A DNA stretch of 64,000 nt from an uncultured Bacilli bacterium (GTDB lineage Bacteria; Bacillota_I; Bacilli_A; RF39; UBA660): contig CAKOPK010000002.1 of NCBI GenBank assembly GCA_934099115.1, forward strand, positions 38,282-102,281, read 5' to 3'. Made by a program: the position numbers and the translations under genes. The notes under the pieces are model-generated. The model was not told the origin of the DNA. It did not search any database and was given only the letters and a program-made list of their open reading frames with translations. Of this stretch, positions 44,136 to 53,399 are shown in pieces (the stretch's first letter is position 1; every line of letters begins with the position of its first letter).

Positions 44136-46638
44136 GAAAAGTGGAAAAAAAGTAAGTAAAAAAAATATTATATTAATTATTTTAATTAGTTTAGGAATTA
44201 TTGCTGCCTCTTTAGTTTTAGCAGGAGCTTTATATATTATTATTACTTCGCCAGATTTTGAGCCAAGTAAGTTATATAATAAGGAAGCTAGTGTAGTTTA
44301 TGCGAATGATGGAGTAACAGAAATTGCTAGATATGGTAGAGAAAATATTGAGCTTATTACTTATGATGATTTACCTCAAGTTTTAGTTGATGCTTTAGTA
44401 GCTACCGAAGATTCTAGATTCTTTCAACATAATGGATTTGATGCTGTTCGTTTTATTAAAGCTTCTTTAGGACAACTTGCTGGTAAGAATGCTGGTGGGG
44501 CTTCTACCCTATCCATGCAAGTTATGAAGAATAAGTTTAATGGTACTGAAGCTAGTGGTATTAGAGGTATCGTTCGTAAGTTTAAAGATATTTATATGGC
44601 TGTATTTAAATTAGAAGCTGTTTATACAAAAGAAGAAATTATTGAATTTTATTTGAATAGTCAATGGTTAAGAGGTGGTTCTACTAATTATGGTTCTATC
44701 GCTGGTGTTGAACAAGGAAGTCAATATTTCTTTGGTAAATCCGTATCTGATTTAAGTTTAGCAGAAGCTTCCCTTTTAGTTGGTATGTATAATAACCCAA
44801 CTACTTATAATCCTTATAATCATCCACAGGCTGCTACTTCTAGAAGGTCTACTGTTTTAAGTTTGATGGTTAGACATGGTTATATTACAGAAGATGAAAA
44901 AGAATTTGCCGAATCTATTCCAGTTGAGAGTTTACTTGCGGATCATAGTAATGAAAGTACTACTGCTTATCAAGCTTTCTTAGACTTTTTAAGTTATCAA
45001 GTTAAAAAAGAAACTGGGGATGACCCTTATGAAGTTCCAATGGCTATTTACTCAACTCTTGATGTTAATATTCAAAAGACTTTAACACAGTTAGAAAATG
45101 GAGAATTATATAAGTTTGTTAATGATAAAGTTCAATTTGGTATGGCTATTACTAGTACAGAAGATGGTTCTATTCAAGCTTTATCTGGGGGTAGAAATTA
45201 TTTAGCTCTTGGTACTAATAGAGCCGTTGGTACTAAAAATTATGATAAAGGTATTGCTCGTCAAATTGGTTCGACTGCAAAACCAATATTTGATTATGGA
45301 CCTTATATTGAATATTTACATGGTTCTACAGATACTATATTCTTAGATGAACCTTGGGCTTATACTACGGGAGGATCAGTATTAAATGCAGACCGTGGTT
45401 ATAGAGGACCTATTACGATGCGAAGTGCTTTAGTTGGTTCAAGAAACGTTCCTGCCGTTCAAGCTTTCCAACAAGTAAGTAAGTTTGCTGGTGCCGATAA
45501 GATTGCCGAATTTGTTCACGGTTTAGGAATTGATTATGGTTCTACTTTATTAGAAGCACATGCTTTAGGTGTTGTAGAAACTGACCCTCTTACTATGTCT
45601 GCTGCCTATGGTACATTTGGTCGAGGTGGATATTATATAGAGCCTTACTCTTTTACAAAGATTGTCTATGTAGAAACAGAAGACACTTATACTCATCGTG
45701 TAGAAAAGACTAGAGTTATGAGTGAAGAGACTGCTTCTATGATTACGGATATGCTTGTTACTGGTGGTAAAAGTGGTGTCGGTGGTAACTTCTCTATTAG
45801 TGGTACAGAAATAGCTGCTAAAGGTGGTACTACTACTATTGATAGTGCTAGTGCTAAACAATTAGGTATTCCTACTTATGCAACGCCAAATCATTGGAAT
45901 ATTACTTATTCTCCCGATTATGCGATTGCTTTATGGTATGGATACGATAAGAATACTGACGGCTATTTAACAAGTGGTACTGGTATTGCAGCCAGAAAAG
46001 CAATTATGAAAGCAGTTGCTCCTAAAGTTTATAAAAAGAATTCTTCTTTTCAAAAGTCAAGTGGAACAGTAACTGTTACAGTTGAAAAAGAAACTTATCC
46101 TACCATGTTAGCGAGTGAAAATACTCCTGATAGTTTAAAACAAAGTGCTTTATATGTAAAAGGATATGAACCTTCTGAGGTTTCTACTAGATTTACTACT
46201 CTTGATAATCCTACTGATGGGAAAGCAAGCTTTAATGGCTCAACAATTACTCTTTCATGGAACCCTATTAAAACTCCTGATGCTATTAGTACTGATTATT
46301 TAGAAAATATGTATAATAATGATAGCTATTGGGAATTTTATGAGAAATATAAGTCTAAATTTTATGAAAGTAGATTAGCTTATAATAATACTTATATTGG
46401 TACGGTTGGTTATCAAGTATATTTAAAAAATGGGGAGGAACTTATTAGTTTAGGTTATACTACAAATACTAATTATACTTATACTCCTACTGGTGCTAGT
46501 ACGCGTTATACATTTGTTATTAAGTCTGCTTATAGTATATTTAAAAATAATATGAGTACAGGTCTAGTTATTGCAGCACAATCTGGTATTGATAATAATA
46601 TTACAGATAATGGTGGACCAAGTGAAGATACAGAATAG
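44116..46638 (+). CDS. ponA: Class A penicillin-binding protein (PonA/PBP1)
   Basis: 840 aa, bifunctional. A cytosolic basic tail and TM (about 17-45) are followed by the GT51 glycosyltransferase (VATEDSRFFQHNGFD with catalytic Glu, GGASTLSMQVMKN, KLEAVYTKEEIIEFYLNS). The transpeptidase has S386-TAK and S442-RN, then KGGTT at 569-573 where KTG[TS] is expected. The C-terminal 150 aa is a fibronectin-III-like region. Start at ATG 44116 with AAAGGAG; overlaps recU by 20 bases. Cell-wall synthesis at septum and side wall; GpsB, its usual partner, is nearby. Confidence 0.94.
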   Translation: MKVPKIKKSGKKVSKKNIILIILISLGIIAASLVLAGALYIIITSPDFEPSKLYNKEASVVYANDGVTEIARYGRENIELITYDDLPQVLVDALVATEDSRFFQHNGFDAVRFIKASLGQLAGKNAGGASTLSMQVMKNKFNGTEASGIRGIVRKFKDIYMAVFKLEAVYTKEEIIEFYLNSQWLRGGSTNYGSIAGVEQGSQYFFGKSVSDLSLAEASLLVGMYNNPTTYNPYNHPQAATSRRSTVLSLMVRHGYITEDEKEFAESIPVESLLADHSNESTTAYQAFLDFLSYQVKKETGDDPYEVPMAIYSTLDVNIQKTLTQLENGELYKFVNDKVQFGMAITSTEDGSIQALSGGRNYLALGTNRAVGTKNYDKGIARQIGSTAKPIFDYGPYIEYLHGSTDTIFLDEPWAYTTGGSVLNADRGYRGPITMRSALVGSRNVPAVQAFQQVSKFAGADKIAEFVHGLGIDYGSTLLEAHALGVVETDPLTMSAAYGTFGRGGYYIEPYSFTKIVYVETEDTYTHRVEKTRVMSEETASMITDMLVTGGKSGVGGNFSISGTEIAAKGGTTTIDSASAKQLGIPTYATPNHWNITYSPDYAIALWYGYDKNTDGYLTSGTGIAARKAIMKAVAPKVYKKNSSFQKSSGTVTVTVEKETYPTMLASENTPDSLKQSALYVKGYEPSEVSTRFTTLDNPTDGKASFNGSTITLSWNPIKTPDAISTDYLENMYNNDSYWEFYEKYKSKFYESRLAYNNTYIGTVGYQVYLKNGEELISLGYTTNTNYTYTPTGASTRYTFVIKSAYSIFKNNMSTGLVIAAQSGIDNNITDNGGPSEDTE

Positions 46639-46655
46639 TATCTTTTTCTTTTAAA

Positions 46656-46685
46656 AAAACAAACTAAATTTTCATAGTTTGTTTT
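46656..46685. terminator. Bidirectional terminator between ponA and sigE
   Basis: AAAACAAACTA / TAGTTTGTTTT arms with an eight-base loop; A-run on one side, T-run on the other, between convergent genes. Confidence 0.85.
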
Positions 46686-47347
46686 AATTTGCGTATTACT
46701 TTCTTTTCAATACGAGATATATAACTTTGAGATATTCCTAGCTTTTCTGCTACTTCTTTTTGAGTAAATTCTTCAGTATTATTTAAGCCATAACGAAGGG
46801 TCATTATCTCTTTTTCTCTTTCTTCTAGGGTATTTATTATTCGCTCTAAAGATTCTTTATTTTGGAGTTTTTCATATTCATTAGGCACATAATCTATTTC
46901 TGTTCCTAAGATATCTTCTAAATGTAATTCATTTCCTTCGGAATCATAATTTAAAGCATCTTCAAAGCTTATTTCCCCTTTTCTTTTTTTATTTTTACGT
47001 AGAAACATTAATATTTCATTAGATATACAACGAGATGCATAGGTTGCTAACTTAATATTTTTATCTAATTTATAAGTATTAATTCCTTTTATTAGGCCAA
47101 TAGAACCAATACTAACTAAATCTTCTACATCATAGCCGGTATTTTCATACTTTTTAGCTAAGAATACTACTAAACGTAAGTTATGTTCTATTAACTTGTT
47201 TTTAGCGTTTATATCCCCTTTTCCTGCTTTAATTACATATTCTCTTTCTTCTATTTCACTTAATGGTGGTGGTAATTTATCGGTAGCTCCCACAAAAAAG
47301 CATTCATTATATTTTCTTTTTAACCATAAGATAATTTTATGTATCAT
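46664..47347 (-). CDS. sigE: Sporulation sigma factor SigE (pro-sigma-E)
   Basis: 227 aa. The N-terminal about 27 residues (MIHKIILWLKRKYNECFFVG) form the hydrophobic/basic pro-sequence removed on activation. Region 2 is NLRLVVFLAKKYENTGYDVEDLVSIGSIGLIKGI, with FKLDK-like YKLDKNIKLATYASRCISNEI. Region 4 is EREKEIMTLRYGLNNTEEFTQKEVAEKLGISQSYISRIE. It directs early mother-cell transcription. Directly downstream of, and overlapping by 11 bases, its activating protease gene, which fixes it as SigE rather than SigK. Confidence 0.95.
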   Translation of the reverse strand: MIHKIILWLKRKYNECFFVGATDKLPPPLSEIEEREYVIKAGKGDINAKNKLIEHNLRLVVFLAKKYENTGYDVEDLVSIGSIGLIKGINTYKLDKNIKLATYASRCISNEILMFLRKNKKRKGEISFEDALNYDSEGNELHLEDILGTEIDYVPNEYEKLQNKESLERIINTLEEREKEIMTLRYGLNNTEEFTQKEVAEKLGISQSYISRIEKKVIRKLKQTMKI

Positions 47348-48128
47348 TTATATCCTCCAATATTTGATAATTTAATAGACATTCTATTCCATTTAATTTA
47401 AATGAGGTATCACTAAGACCTATTAGATAGTTTTTAAGTATTTTATTATTTATTTTTATTTCTTTAACTTTAATGCATTCTAATAGACTATGATGATTTA
47501 GACTATTATATGGTATGTACATTGGGCTTCTAATATGTATATTATTCTTTAATAGTTTTTTATTAATTAAAATAATAGGCTTATTTGTTATGGGGTCTCT
47601 TAGTTTATTACCAGTATCTAAGAAGCCTGTTAAATGTATTTTATAATCATTTGTAAATTTTATATCTACTTCATAATAGTAGTTTTTTATTTCTTTTAAA
47701 ACTTTTAGGCTTTTTAAGAATACAATTAGAATAAGAGGTGCTATAAAAAGTAATACTATATAACTTAGTGATATTCCTTCATAATAGAGGGTTGTATAGT
47801 TTTTAAATTCTATTTTTAAATAATATAAGAAGCCTCCTAGAATAATACTAGTCATATATAAATATAAAGTATTATATAGAGTATATCTAATATTTTTATA
47901 GCCAAATGATATAATAGACATTGCTAGCCCTAAAAATATTTTAAATAAAAATAAGAGAGAGCTTGTAAAAGGAAGGAATAAACTTATTAAAGATAGGCTT
48001 CCAAATATAGAACCTAGAAAAATACGATATACTCTTACATAACGTTTTAGGGCTATATTAACCGTTAATAATAAAAAGAAATCAAATAAGAAATTTATTA
48101 TAAATATTAAGTCTATATAGATAATCAT
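47337..48128 (-). CDS. spoIIGA: Pro-sigma-E-processing aspartic protease SpoIIGA
   Basis: 263 aa. Five TM helices (1-145) are followed by a cytosolic pepsin-like domain with the single DTG motif (GFLDTGNKLRDP; works as a dimer). It cleaves the SigE pro-sequence after a signal from the forespore. ATG at 48128 after TATGGTGAATAA. It precedes sigE as in all spore-forming Bacillota. Confidence 0.94.
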   Translation of the reverse strand: MIIYIDLIFIINFLFDFFLLLTVNIALKRYVRVYRIFLGSIFGSLSLISLFLPFTSSLLFLFKIFLGLAMSIISFGYKNIRYTLYNTLYLYMTSIILGGFLYYLKIEFKNYTTLYYEGISLSYIVLLFIAPLILIVFLKSLKVLKEIKNYYYEVDIKFTNDYKIHLTGFLDTGNKLRDPITNKPIILINKKLLKNNIHIRSPMYIPYNSLNHHSLLECIKVKEIKINNKILKNYLIGLSDTSFKLNGIECLLNYQILEDINDT

Positions 48129-48195
48129 ATTTATTCACCATATAGATTATAAAATACTATGATTAAAAAAATTGTCGTTTTCAAGAAAAGAACAC

Positions 48196-48302
48196 ATAAA
48201 AATAGAGCTTTATTTCAGCTCTATTCTATGCAAGCTTTCTTTTTAAAAGCTCATATGTTATTTCTAAGTAAATTACGAAGTTTACTTAGCATATTTATTA
48301 TA
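48196..48302 (-). ncRNA. Structured leader or small RNA between polC and spoIIGA
   Basis: On the minus strand there is TATAAT (48297-48302), then CTAAGTAAA / TTTACTTAG, then AGCTTT / AAAGCT, then ATAGAGCT / AGCTCTAT followed by TTTTT at 48197-48201. The last looks like a terminator (48196-48224). A TGTCGAA (plus strand 48311-48317), the Spo0A box core, sits just upstream of the -10. The region may be the spoIIG promoter with an attenuator, a small RNA, or simply the polC terminator. Confidence 0.4.
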
Positions 48303-48356
48303 GCATATTGTGTCGAAATTTGCTATACATTTCTTGCTGAAAGTGTAAAGTTTACG

Positions 48357-51300
48357 TTAAGCAAAATCAAATAAGCTTAATTGGCTTGTTTCTGGGAGAT
48401 TTCCGAACACTCCTAGACTTCTTAATCTGTCAACCGTTGTACCATTTACGTGTCCACGGATACTAAAATCTTCTATACTATAGAACGGTTTAATGTTTCG
48501 TTCTTCAATAATCTTGGCTGCTACAGAGTCTCCTAGACCATCTAAAGTTCTAAACGGACAGATTAAAGTTTTCTGGTCTTCACCAATTACAAAGTTTTTA
48601 CCATCACTCTTCTCTATATCAATTAAACCAAATTTAAATCCTCTTGCGGTTGCTTCTAAACATAATTTTAAAGTTTCTAAAACACTAGATTCTTTATTTG
48701 TAGCTTGATAGCCTTTTTGAATAATTTCATTCATTTTGGCTTTTATAGCATCATAGCCTTTAACCATTGTTTCTAAATCAAAATCATCGAAACGGGTTGA
48801 GAAATAAGTTGCATAATAGATTGCTGGATAATGAACTTTAAAGTAAGCGATACGGAAGGCACTTGTTACATAGGCTGCGGCATGAGCTTTTGGAAACATG
48901 TATTTAATCTTGCCACAAGAATTGATAAACCATTCTTCTATTCCTGCTTTTTCCATGGCTTCTCTATGTTTAATCCATGTATCTGGCTCTTTAGATGCTT
49001 TTCCTTTACGTACAAATTCCATTATTTTAAAGGCTTTAATTGGTTCCATTCCTTTATACATTAGGTAAACCATGATATCGTCACGACAACCAATTACATC
49101 ACTAAATGGTACTACTTTCTTACGAATTAATTCTTGAGCATTGCCTAACCATACATCTGTACCGTGAGATAAACCAGATATTTTAATTAATTCGGAGAAG
49201 GTAGTTGGTTTTGTATCTACAAGCATTCCAATTGTAAATGGAGTTCCAAACTCTGGTACTCCTAGAGTTCCTGTTTCATTCATGATTTGTTCTTTTGTTA
49301 CACCCAGAGGTTCTGGTGATAAGAATATACCCATTGTTTCTTTATCATCTAATGGTACTTTTGTAACATCCATTCCTGATATATCTTGAATCATGCGTAG
49401 TTGAGTTGGGTCGGTATGGCCTAAGATATCTAGTTTTAAAACATCTTCATCAATTGCATGATAATCAAAGTGCGTTGTTCGCCAGGCAGCATCTATATCT
49501 TCAGCAGGATATTGAAATGGGGTAAAATCAAATACATCCATATATCCTGGAATAACGACTATTCCTCCTGGATGCTGGCCAGTTGTTCTTTTTACTCCTG
49601 TACATCCAATTGCTAATCTTTCTATTTCGGCATTATTTATAATTAAGCCTTTTTGTTCGGCATACCCTCTTACAAAACCAAAAGCTGTCTTCTCGGCGAC
49701 TGTACCAATAGTACCTGCACGATATACATTATCTACACCAAATAATACTTTCGTATATTCATGTGCTGCAGCTTGATTTAAATCTGAGAAGTTTAAATCG
49801 ATATCAGGAACTTTATCAGCATTAAAACCTAAGAATGTTGCAAAAGGCATGTCTTGACCATCTTTCGTCATTCTGCTTCCACATTTTGGACACATTTTGT
49901 CTGGTAAGTCAAAACCACTGTTATAAGTTGCTCCTAAAAGATTACCATTGTCATCTTCAAAAATACTATGTTTACATTTAGGACAACGATAGTGAGGTGC
50001 TAAAGCATTTACTTCTGTTATTCCCATCATGGTTGCCACAAAGCTAGAACCTACGGAGCCTCGACTACCTACTAAGAATCCATCATCATTACTTTTTTTA
50101 ACAAGTTTTTGAGCAATTAAATAAATAACGTCAAATCCTCCACCAATTATTCCTCCTAGAGTTTTCTTTAGCTTTTTATCAATACCTTCCATGATACTTA
50201 AGTCTTTTTCAGCTTTTAAATCAGCTTCTATTTGTTCTTTTTCCTCTTCTGTACAAGTTTTTAAAGCGTTTTTTAATTCTTCTAAACGAGCATTATGCTC
50301 TTTTTCTAATTTTAATATTAATTCTTCCTTGACTACTTTCTTTACTTCATCAAAACCTTTTAAAATAGTTTCATGTAAAATATGAAATGCTTTATTAATT
50401 AACTCTTCCCCTTCTAAACCTTCTTCTCTTAGTAATTTGGTTTTAATACTATCTAATACGGCATCGCCATATAACTCTTTAGAAATACGTTCTTCAATAT
50501 TAATAGGTAGAGGGTCACCATACCAATCTGAGGCTCTTGTATATACTAAGTTTGTTACTGTTTCTACAGAGTTTTCAATTCTAGGAGAGAAAGGTACTCC
50601 TCCTGTTTGAATAATTACTTCTACTTCTTCAATCATATCTGCTATTTTATTTGTATTAGTTACTACTATTTCATAAGCTAGGTCAGGTTCTAAGAATGAG
50701 AATTCATCTAACATTTCTTTTGTGGTACGAATATACATATCTGGTTGTTCTACTCCTCTTTTATTTAAAGGATGGAGTTTACCATTGGTTTTTTGAGCAA
50801 TAATAATATCACGGTATATTTTATCTTCTGGTCTTAAATAATGAGCATCACTGGTTGCTACTACTATTTTTCCTGCATCTTTTGCTACACGAATAATCTT
50901 CTTTAAATGATTTTGTAAATCATCTATGGTTTTAAAACCACTAGATTCTAATTGTAATAAGTGTTTAATAGCACTTATAGGTTGAACCTCAATATAATCA
51001 TAAAATTGCATTAAGTTAGATAATTCTTCATCATCTTTTGTTTTTGCTTCTTCAAAGATTTCCCCATTAACACATCCACTTCCAATAAGCAAGCCTTCAC
51101 GGTATTTTTTTAGTTCACCACGAGGTAATTTAGGTTCACTTCCTCTAAATAAATAAGTTGTATTAGCATAAGAAATAATTTTAAATAAGTTTTTTAAACC
51201 AACTTTATTTTTTACTAGGCAACATAAATGAAAGGGAAATGAGAATTTGATTAATTCATTAATATCTACAGAATTAAATAATTTCGTAGTAGTCTCTATA

Positions 51301-53390
51301 TTTCTAGAATCTAATTCTTCACACATTTTATGGAAGGCTGAGGCAGTTCCCTCAGCATCATAGTCTGCTCTATGATGAGCATCTTCATCCCATTCTATTT
51401 TATATCTTCTAACTAGAGTCGTTAGTTTATGATTGGGCCATTCTGGGTGTAACATACGGGCCATACTCATAGTATCTAAAACTGTGTTATCAAATTCTTT
51501 TAAACCATATTTATTACAAGCTGCACTAATAAAACCAATATCGAATTTGGCGTTATGGGCTACCATTGGTAAATCTTTAGTCCAAGCTAGGAAATCTCTT
51601 GTTACTTCTTCTTCACTACGGTGGCCTTTTAGCATTTCATCAGTGATACAAGTTAATTCGGTTATTTTTTTAGGTAAAGGTCTTTTGGGGTCAATAAACT
51701 CATCAAAACGATCTATTACTTCTCCCCCTTTTATTTTAACTGCTCCAATTTCTATCATTTGGTCACTTCCAACATAAAACCCAGTTGTTTCGGTATCAAA
51801 TACGACATATTCTGTATCTAATAAAGAATATTCTCTTAAATTATAAATAAAGTCTATATCATCATTTACAATATTTAATTCAGTTCCATATAATATTTTA
51901 AATCTATCTTTTCCTTCTTTACCTTTATTAAGACTATTTACAGCGTGAAACATATTAGGATAAGCTTGAAGACCATTATGGTCTGTTACAGCGATAGCTT
52001 TATGGCCAAAATCATAAGCAAAATTAGCTAGATTTCTAGGGTCTTTTTCATCATTTGGTATTACTCCATCCATAGAACTCATCATAGTATGAGCATGCAA
52101 TTCTACTCTTTTTACAGGTGCATCATCTACTACTCTCACATCTTTACTCTCTATTTTTTCAATATTCCACATTTGTAAAACCATTTCATGAGAATAATTA
52201 TCAAATTCAATATTACCATGGATTCTTAACCATGTTTTTTTCTTTTGAGCACTTGCTAAATCTTTTTTAATACTTGCAAATTCTCTCTTATTCTTTTTAA
52301 ATACTTTAGCTAAAATACTATTGGTGTTATCACTAATTTTTAAAGTCATAATATTAATGGATTCTTTTTCTAATAATTCTGATGCAAAAATATAAGCTTC
52401 TACAATGATATTTTCTGCTGTTCCTAAGACATTTTCTAACTTTGTTACTTCACCAGATTGATGAGTACCCATTATAATATTAGGGTCTTCACTCTTAATT
52501 ACTTTAATTTCTTGGTTTTCTATTTTTTCTAAGTTTCTTACAGATAATGCTAAACATTTAGAATAAGAATCAAAATCTACATTACCATTTAGGCGATACC
52601 AATTTTCTTCTTTTAATTCATTTTTTATTGGTAAATACTCTTCTTTTTCTTTCTTAAATATTTTAGCCATTATTGTTTTTTCATTATCACATATTTCTAA
52701 AGTAATAATATTTATATTATCTCTTTCTAAATAAGAAATAGATGATATATATCCTTCGATAGTAATATTCTTACTTATATTTGTGATAGTATTTATTGGA
52801 ACAGGCATTTTAGTTATAGCTTTTCCTATTAAAACTTCTCCTTCTGTAAATTCATGAACTTTAGGAGTATATTCTAAAGGGGCTTGTACTTCTTCTAGAC
52901 TATTTTTTATTTTTTCTCTTTTATCTTCATTTAGTTTTGTCGTTATTAAATAATCTTTAAAACCTAATTTTTCTAGTAAAAAACGAATATTCTTTTCTTC
53001 TTTCTTAATCGTTTCTTCTTCACTAGTACTAATTACTTCAAATATAATTAAATCATCATCTATAACAGGATTACTTTCTAATAAACTTACTAAAGATGGT
53101 TTTTCATTAACTAATTTTTCCATAATTTTTAATACATAGTCTTTTACATCTTCTGTAGTAATAAGCTCATAATTTATATATATTTCACAGGGATAGATAT
53201 TATTTATTTTATATTCTTTATTTAATAATTTATTTACTTCATCATAAGGTAAAACATTTTTATTTTTTAGATATACTATAAAAGTTTCTTTTCGCTTATT
53301 TAAAATAACTTTTTCTATTTCTGTTTCATTAAATATATTATTATCATCCAAGAAGTCGATACTTTTAAAAAATGATTTTATATCATGCAT
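48357..53390 (-). CDS. polC: DNA polymerase III PolC with duplicated OB domain
   Basis: About 1677 aa, longer than typical Bacillota PolC (about 1440). The order is N-terminal domain (1-190), OB fold 1 (about 203-297), OB fold 2 (about 325-420), PHP (RVELHAHTMMSSMDG, from about 431), and inserted DEDD 3'-5' exonuclease (YVVFDTETTGF). Then come the rest of PHP, the zinc finger (CPKC...CPKCGSRM), the palm with DIDLNFSD, and the fingers and C-terminus ending LSLFDFA (beta-clamp-binding-like QLSLF). The two OB copies share RISDN-type strands (ITLEICDN / MTLKISDN; DSYSKCLALSVRNLEKIE / DNYSHEMVLQMWNIEKIE). Start at ATG 53388-53390, spaced correctly from AGGTG; the ATG three codons earlier is too close to that SD. 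Main leading-strand replicase. Two bases or so after dnaE, coupled. Confidence 0.96.
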   Translation of the reverse strand: MHDIKSFFKSIDFLDDNNIFNETEIEKVILNKRKETFIVYLKNKNVLPYDEVNKLLNKEYKINNIYPCEIYINYELITTEDVKDYVLKIMEKLVNEKPSLVSLLESNPVIDDDLIIFEVISTSEEETIKKEEKNIRFLLEKLGFKDYLITTKLNEDKREKIKNSLEEVQAPLEYTPKVHEFTEGEVLIGKAITKMPVPINTITNISKNITIEGYISSISYLERDNINIITLEICDNEKTIMAKIFKKEKEEYLPIKNELKEENWYRLNGNVDFDSYSKCLALSVRNLEKIENQEIKVIKSEDPNIIMGTHQSGEVTKLENVLGTAENIIVEAYIFASELLEKESINIMTLKISDNTNSILAKVFKKNKREFASIKKDLASAQKKKTWLRIHGNIEFDNYSHEMVLQMWNIEKIESKDVRVVDDAPVKRVELHAHTMMSSMDGVIPNDEKDPRNLANFAYDFGHKAIAVTDHNGLQAYPNMFHAVNSLNKGKEGKDRFKILYGTELNIVNDDIDFIYNLREYSLLDTEYVVFDTETTGFYVGSDQMIEIGAVKIKGGEVIDRFDEFIDPKRPLPKKITELTCITDEMLKGHRSEEEVTRDFLAWTKDLPMVAHNAKFDIGFISAACNKYGLKEFDNTVLDTMSMARMLHPEWPNHKLTTLVRRYKIEWDEDAHHRADYDAEGTASAFHKMCEELDSRNIETTTKLFNSVDINELIKFSFPFHLCCLVKNKVGLKNLFKIISYANTTYLFRGSEPKLPRGELKKYREGLLIGSGCVNGEIFEEAKTKDDEELSNLMQFYDYIEVQPISAIKHLLQLESSGFKTIDDLQNHLKKIIRVAKDAGKIVVATSDAHYLRPEDKIYRDIIIAQKTNGKLHPLNKRGVEQPDMYIRTTKEMLDEFSFLEPDLAYEIVVTNTNKIADMIEEVEVIIQTGGVPFSPRIENSVETVTNLVYTRASDWYGDPLPINIEERISKELYGDAVLDSIKTKLLREEGLEGEELINKAFHILHETILKGFDEVKKVVKEELILKLEKEHNARLEELKNALKTCTEEEKEQIEADLKAEKDLSIMEGIDKKLKKTLGGIIGGGFDVIYLIAQKLVKKSNDDGFLVGSRGSVGSSFVATMMGITEVNALAPHYRCPKCKHSIFEDDNGNLLGATYNSGFDLPDKMCPKCGSRMTKDGQDMPFATFLGFNADKVPDIDLNFSDLNQAAAHEYTKVLFGVDNVYRAGTIGTVAEKTAFGFVRGYAEQKGLIINNAEIERLAIGCTGVKRTTGQHPGGIVVIPGYMDVFDFTPFQYPAEDIDAAWRTTHFDYHAIDEDVLKLDILGHTDPTQLRMIQDISGMDVTKVPLDDKETMGIFLSPEPLGVTKEQIMNETGTLGVPEFGTPFTIGMLVDTKPTTFSELIKISGLSHGTDVWLGNAQELIRKKVVPFSDVIGCRDDIMVYLMYKGMEPIKAFKIMEFVRKGKASKEPDTWIKHREAMEKAGIEEWFINSCGKIKYMFPKAHAAAYVTSAFRIAYFKVHYPAIYYATYFSTRFDDFDLETMVKGYDAIKAKMNEIIQKGYQATNKESSVLETLKLCLEATARGFKFGLIDIEKSDGKNFVIGEDQKTLICPFRTLDGLGDSVAAKIIEERNIKPFYSIEDFSIRGHVNGTTVDRLRSLGVFGNLPETSQLSLFDFA

Positions 53391-53399
53391 ATCATTCAC

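Noticed and set aside
48159..48374. 71-aa plus-strand ORF between spoIIGA and polC
   Set aside because: It is antisense to the hairpin region and the polC end, with no SD and no family resemblance.
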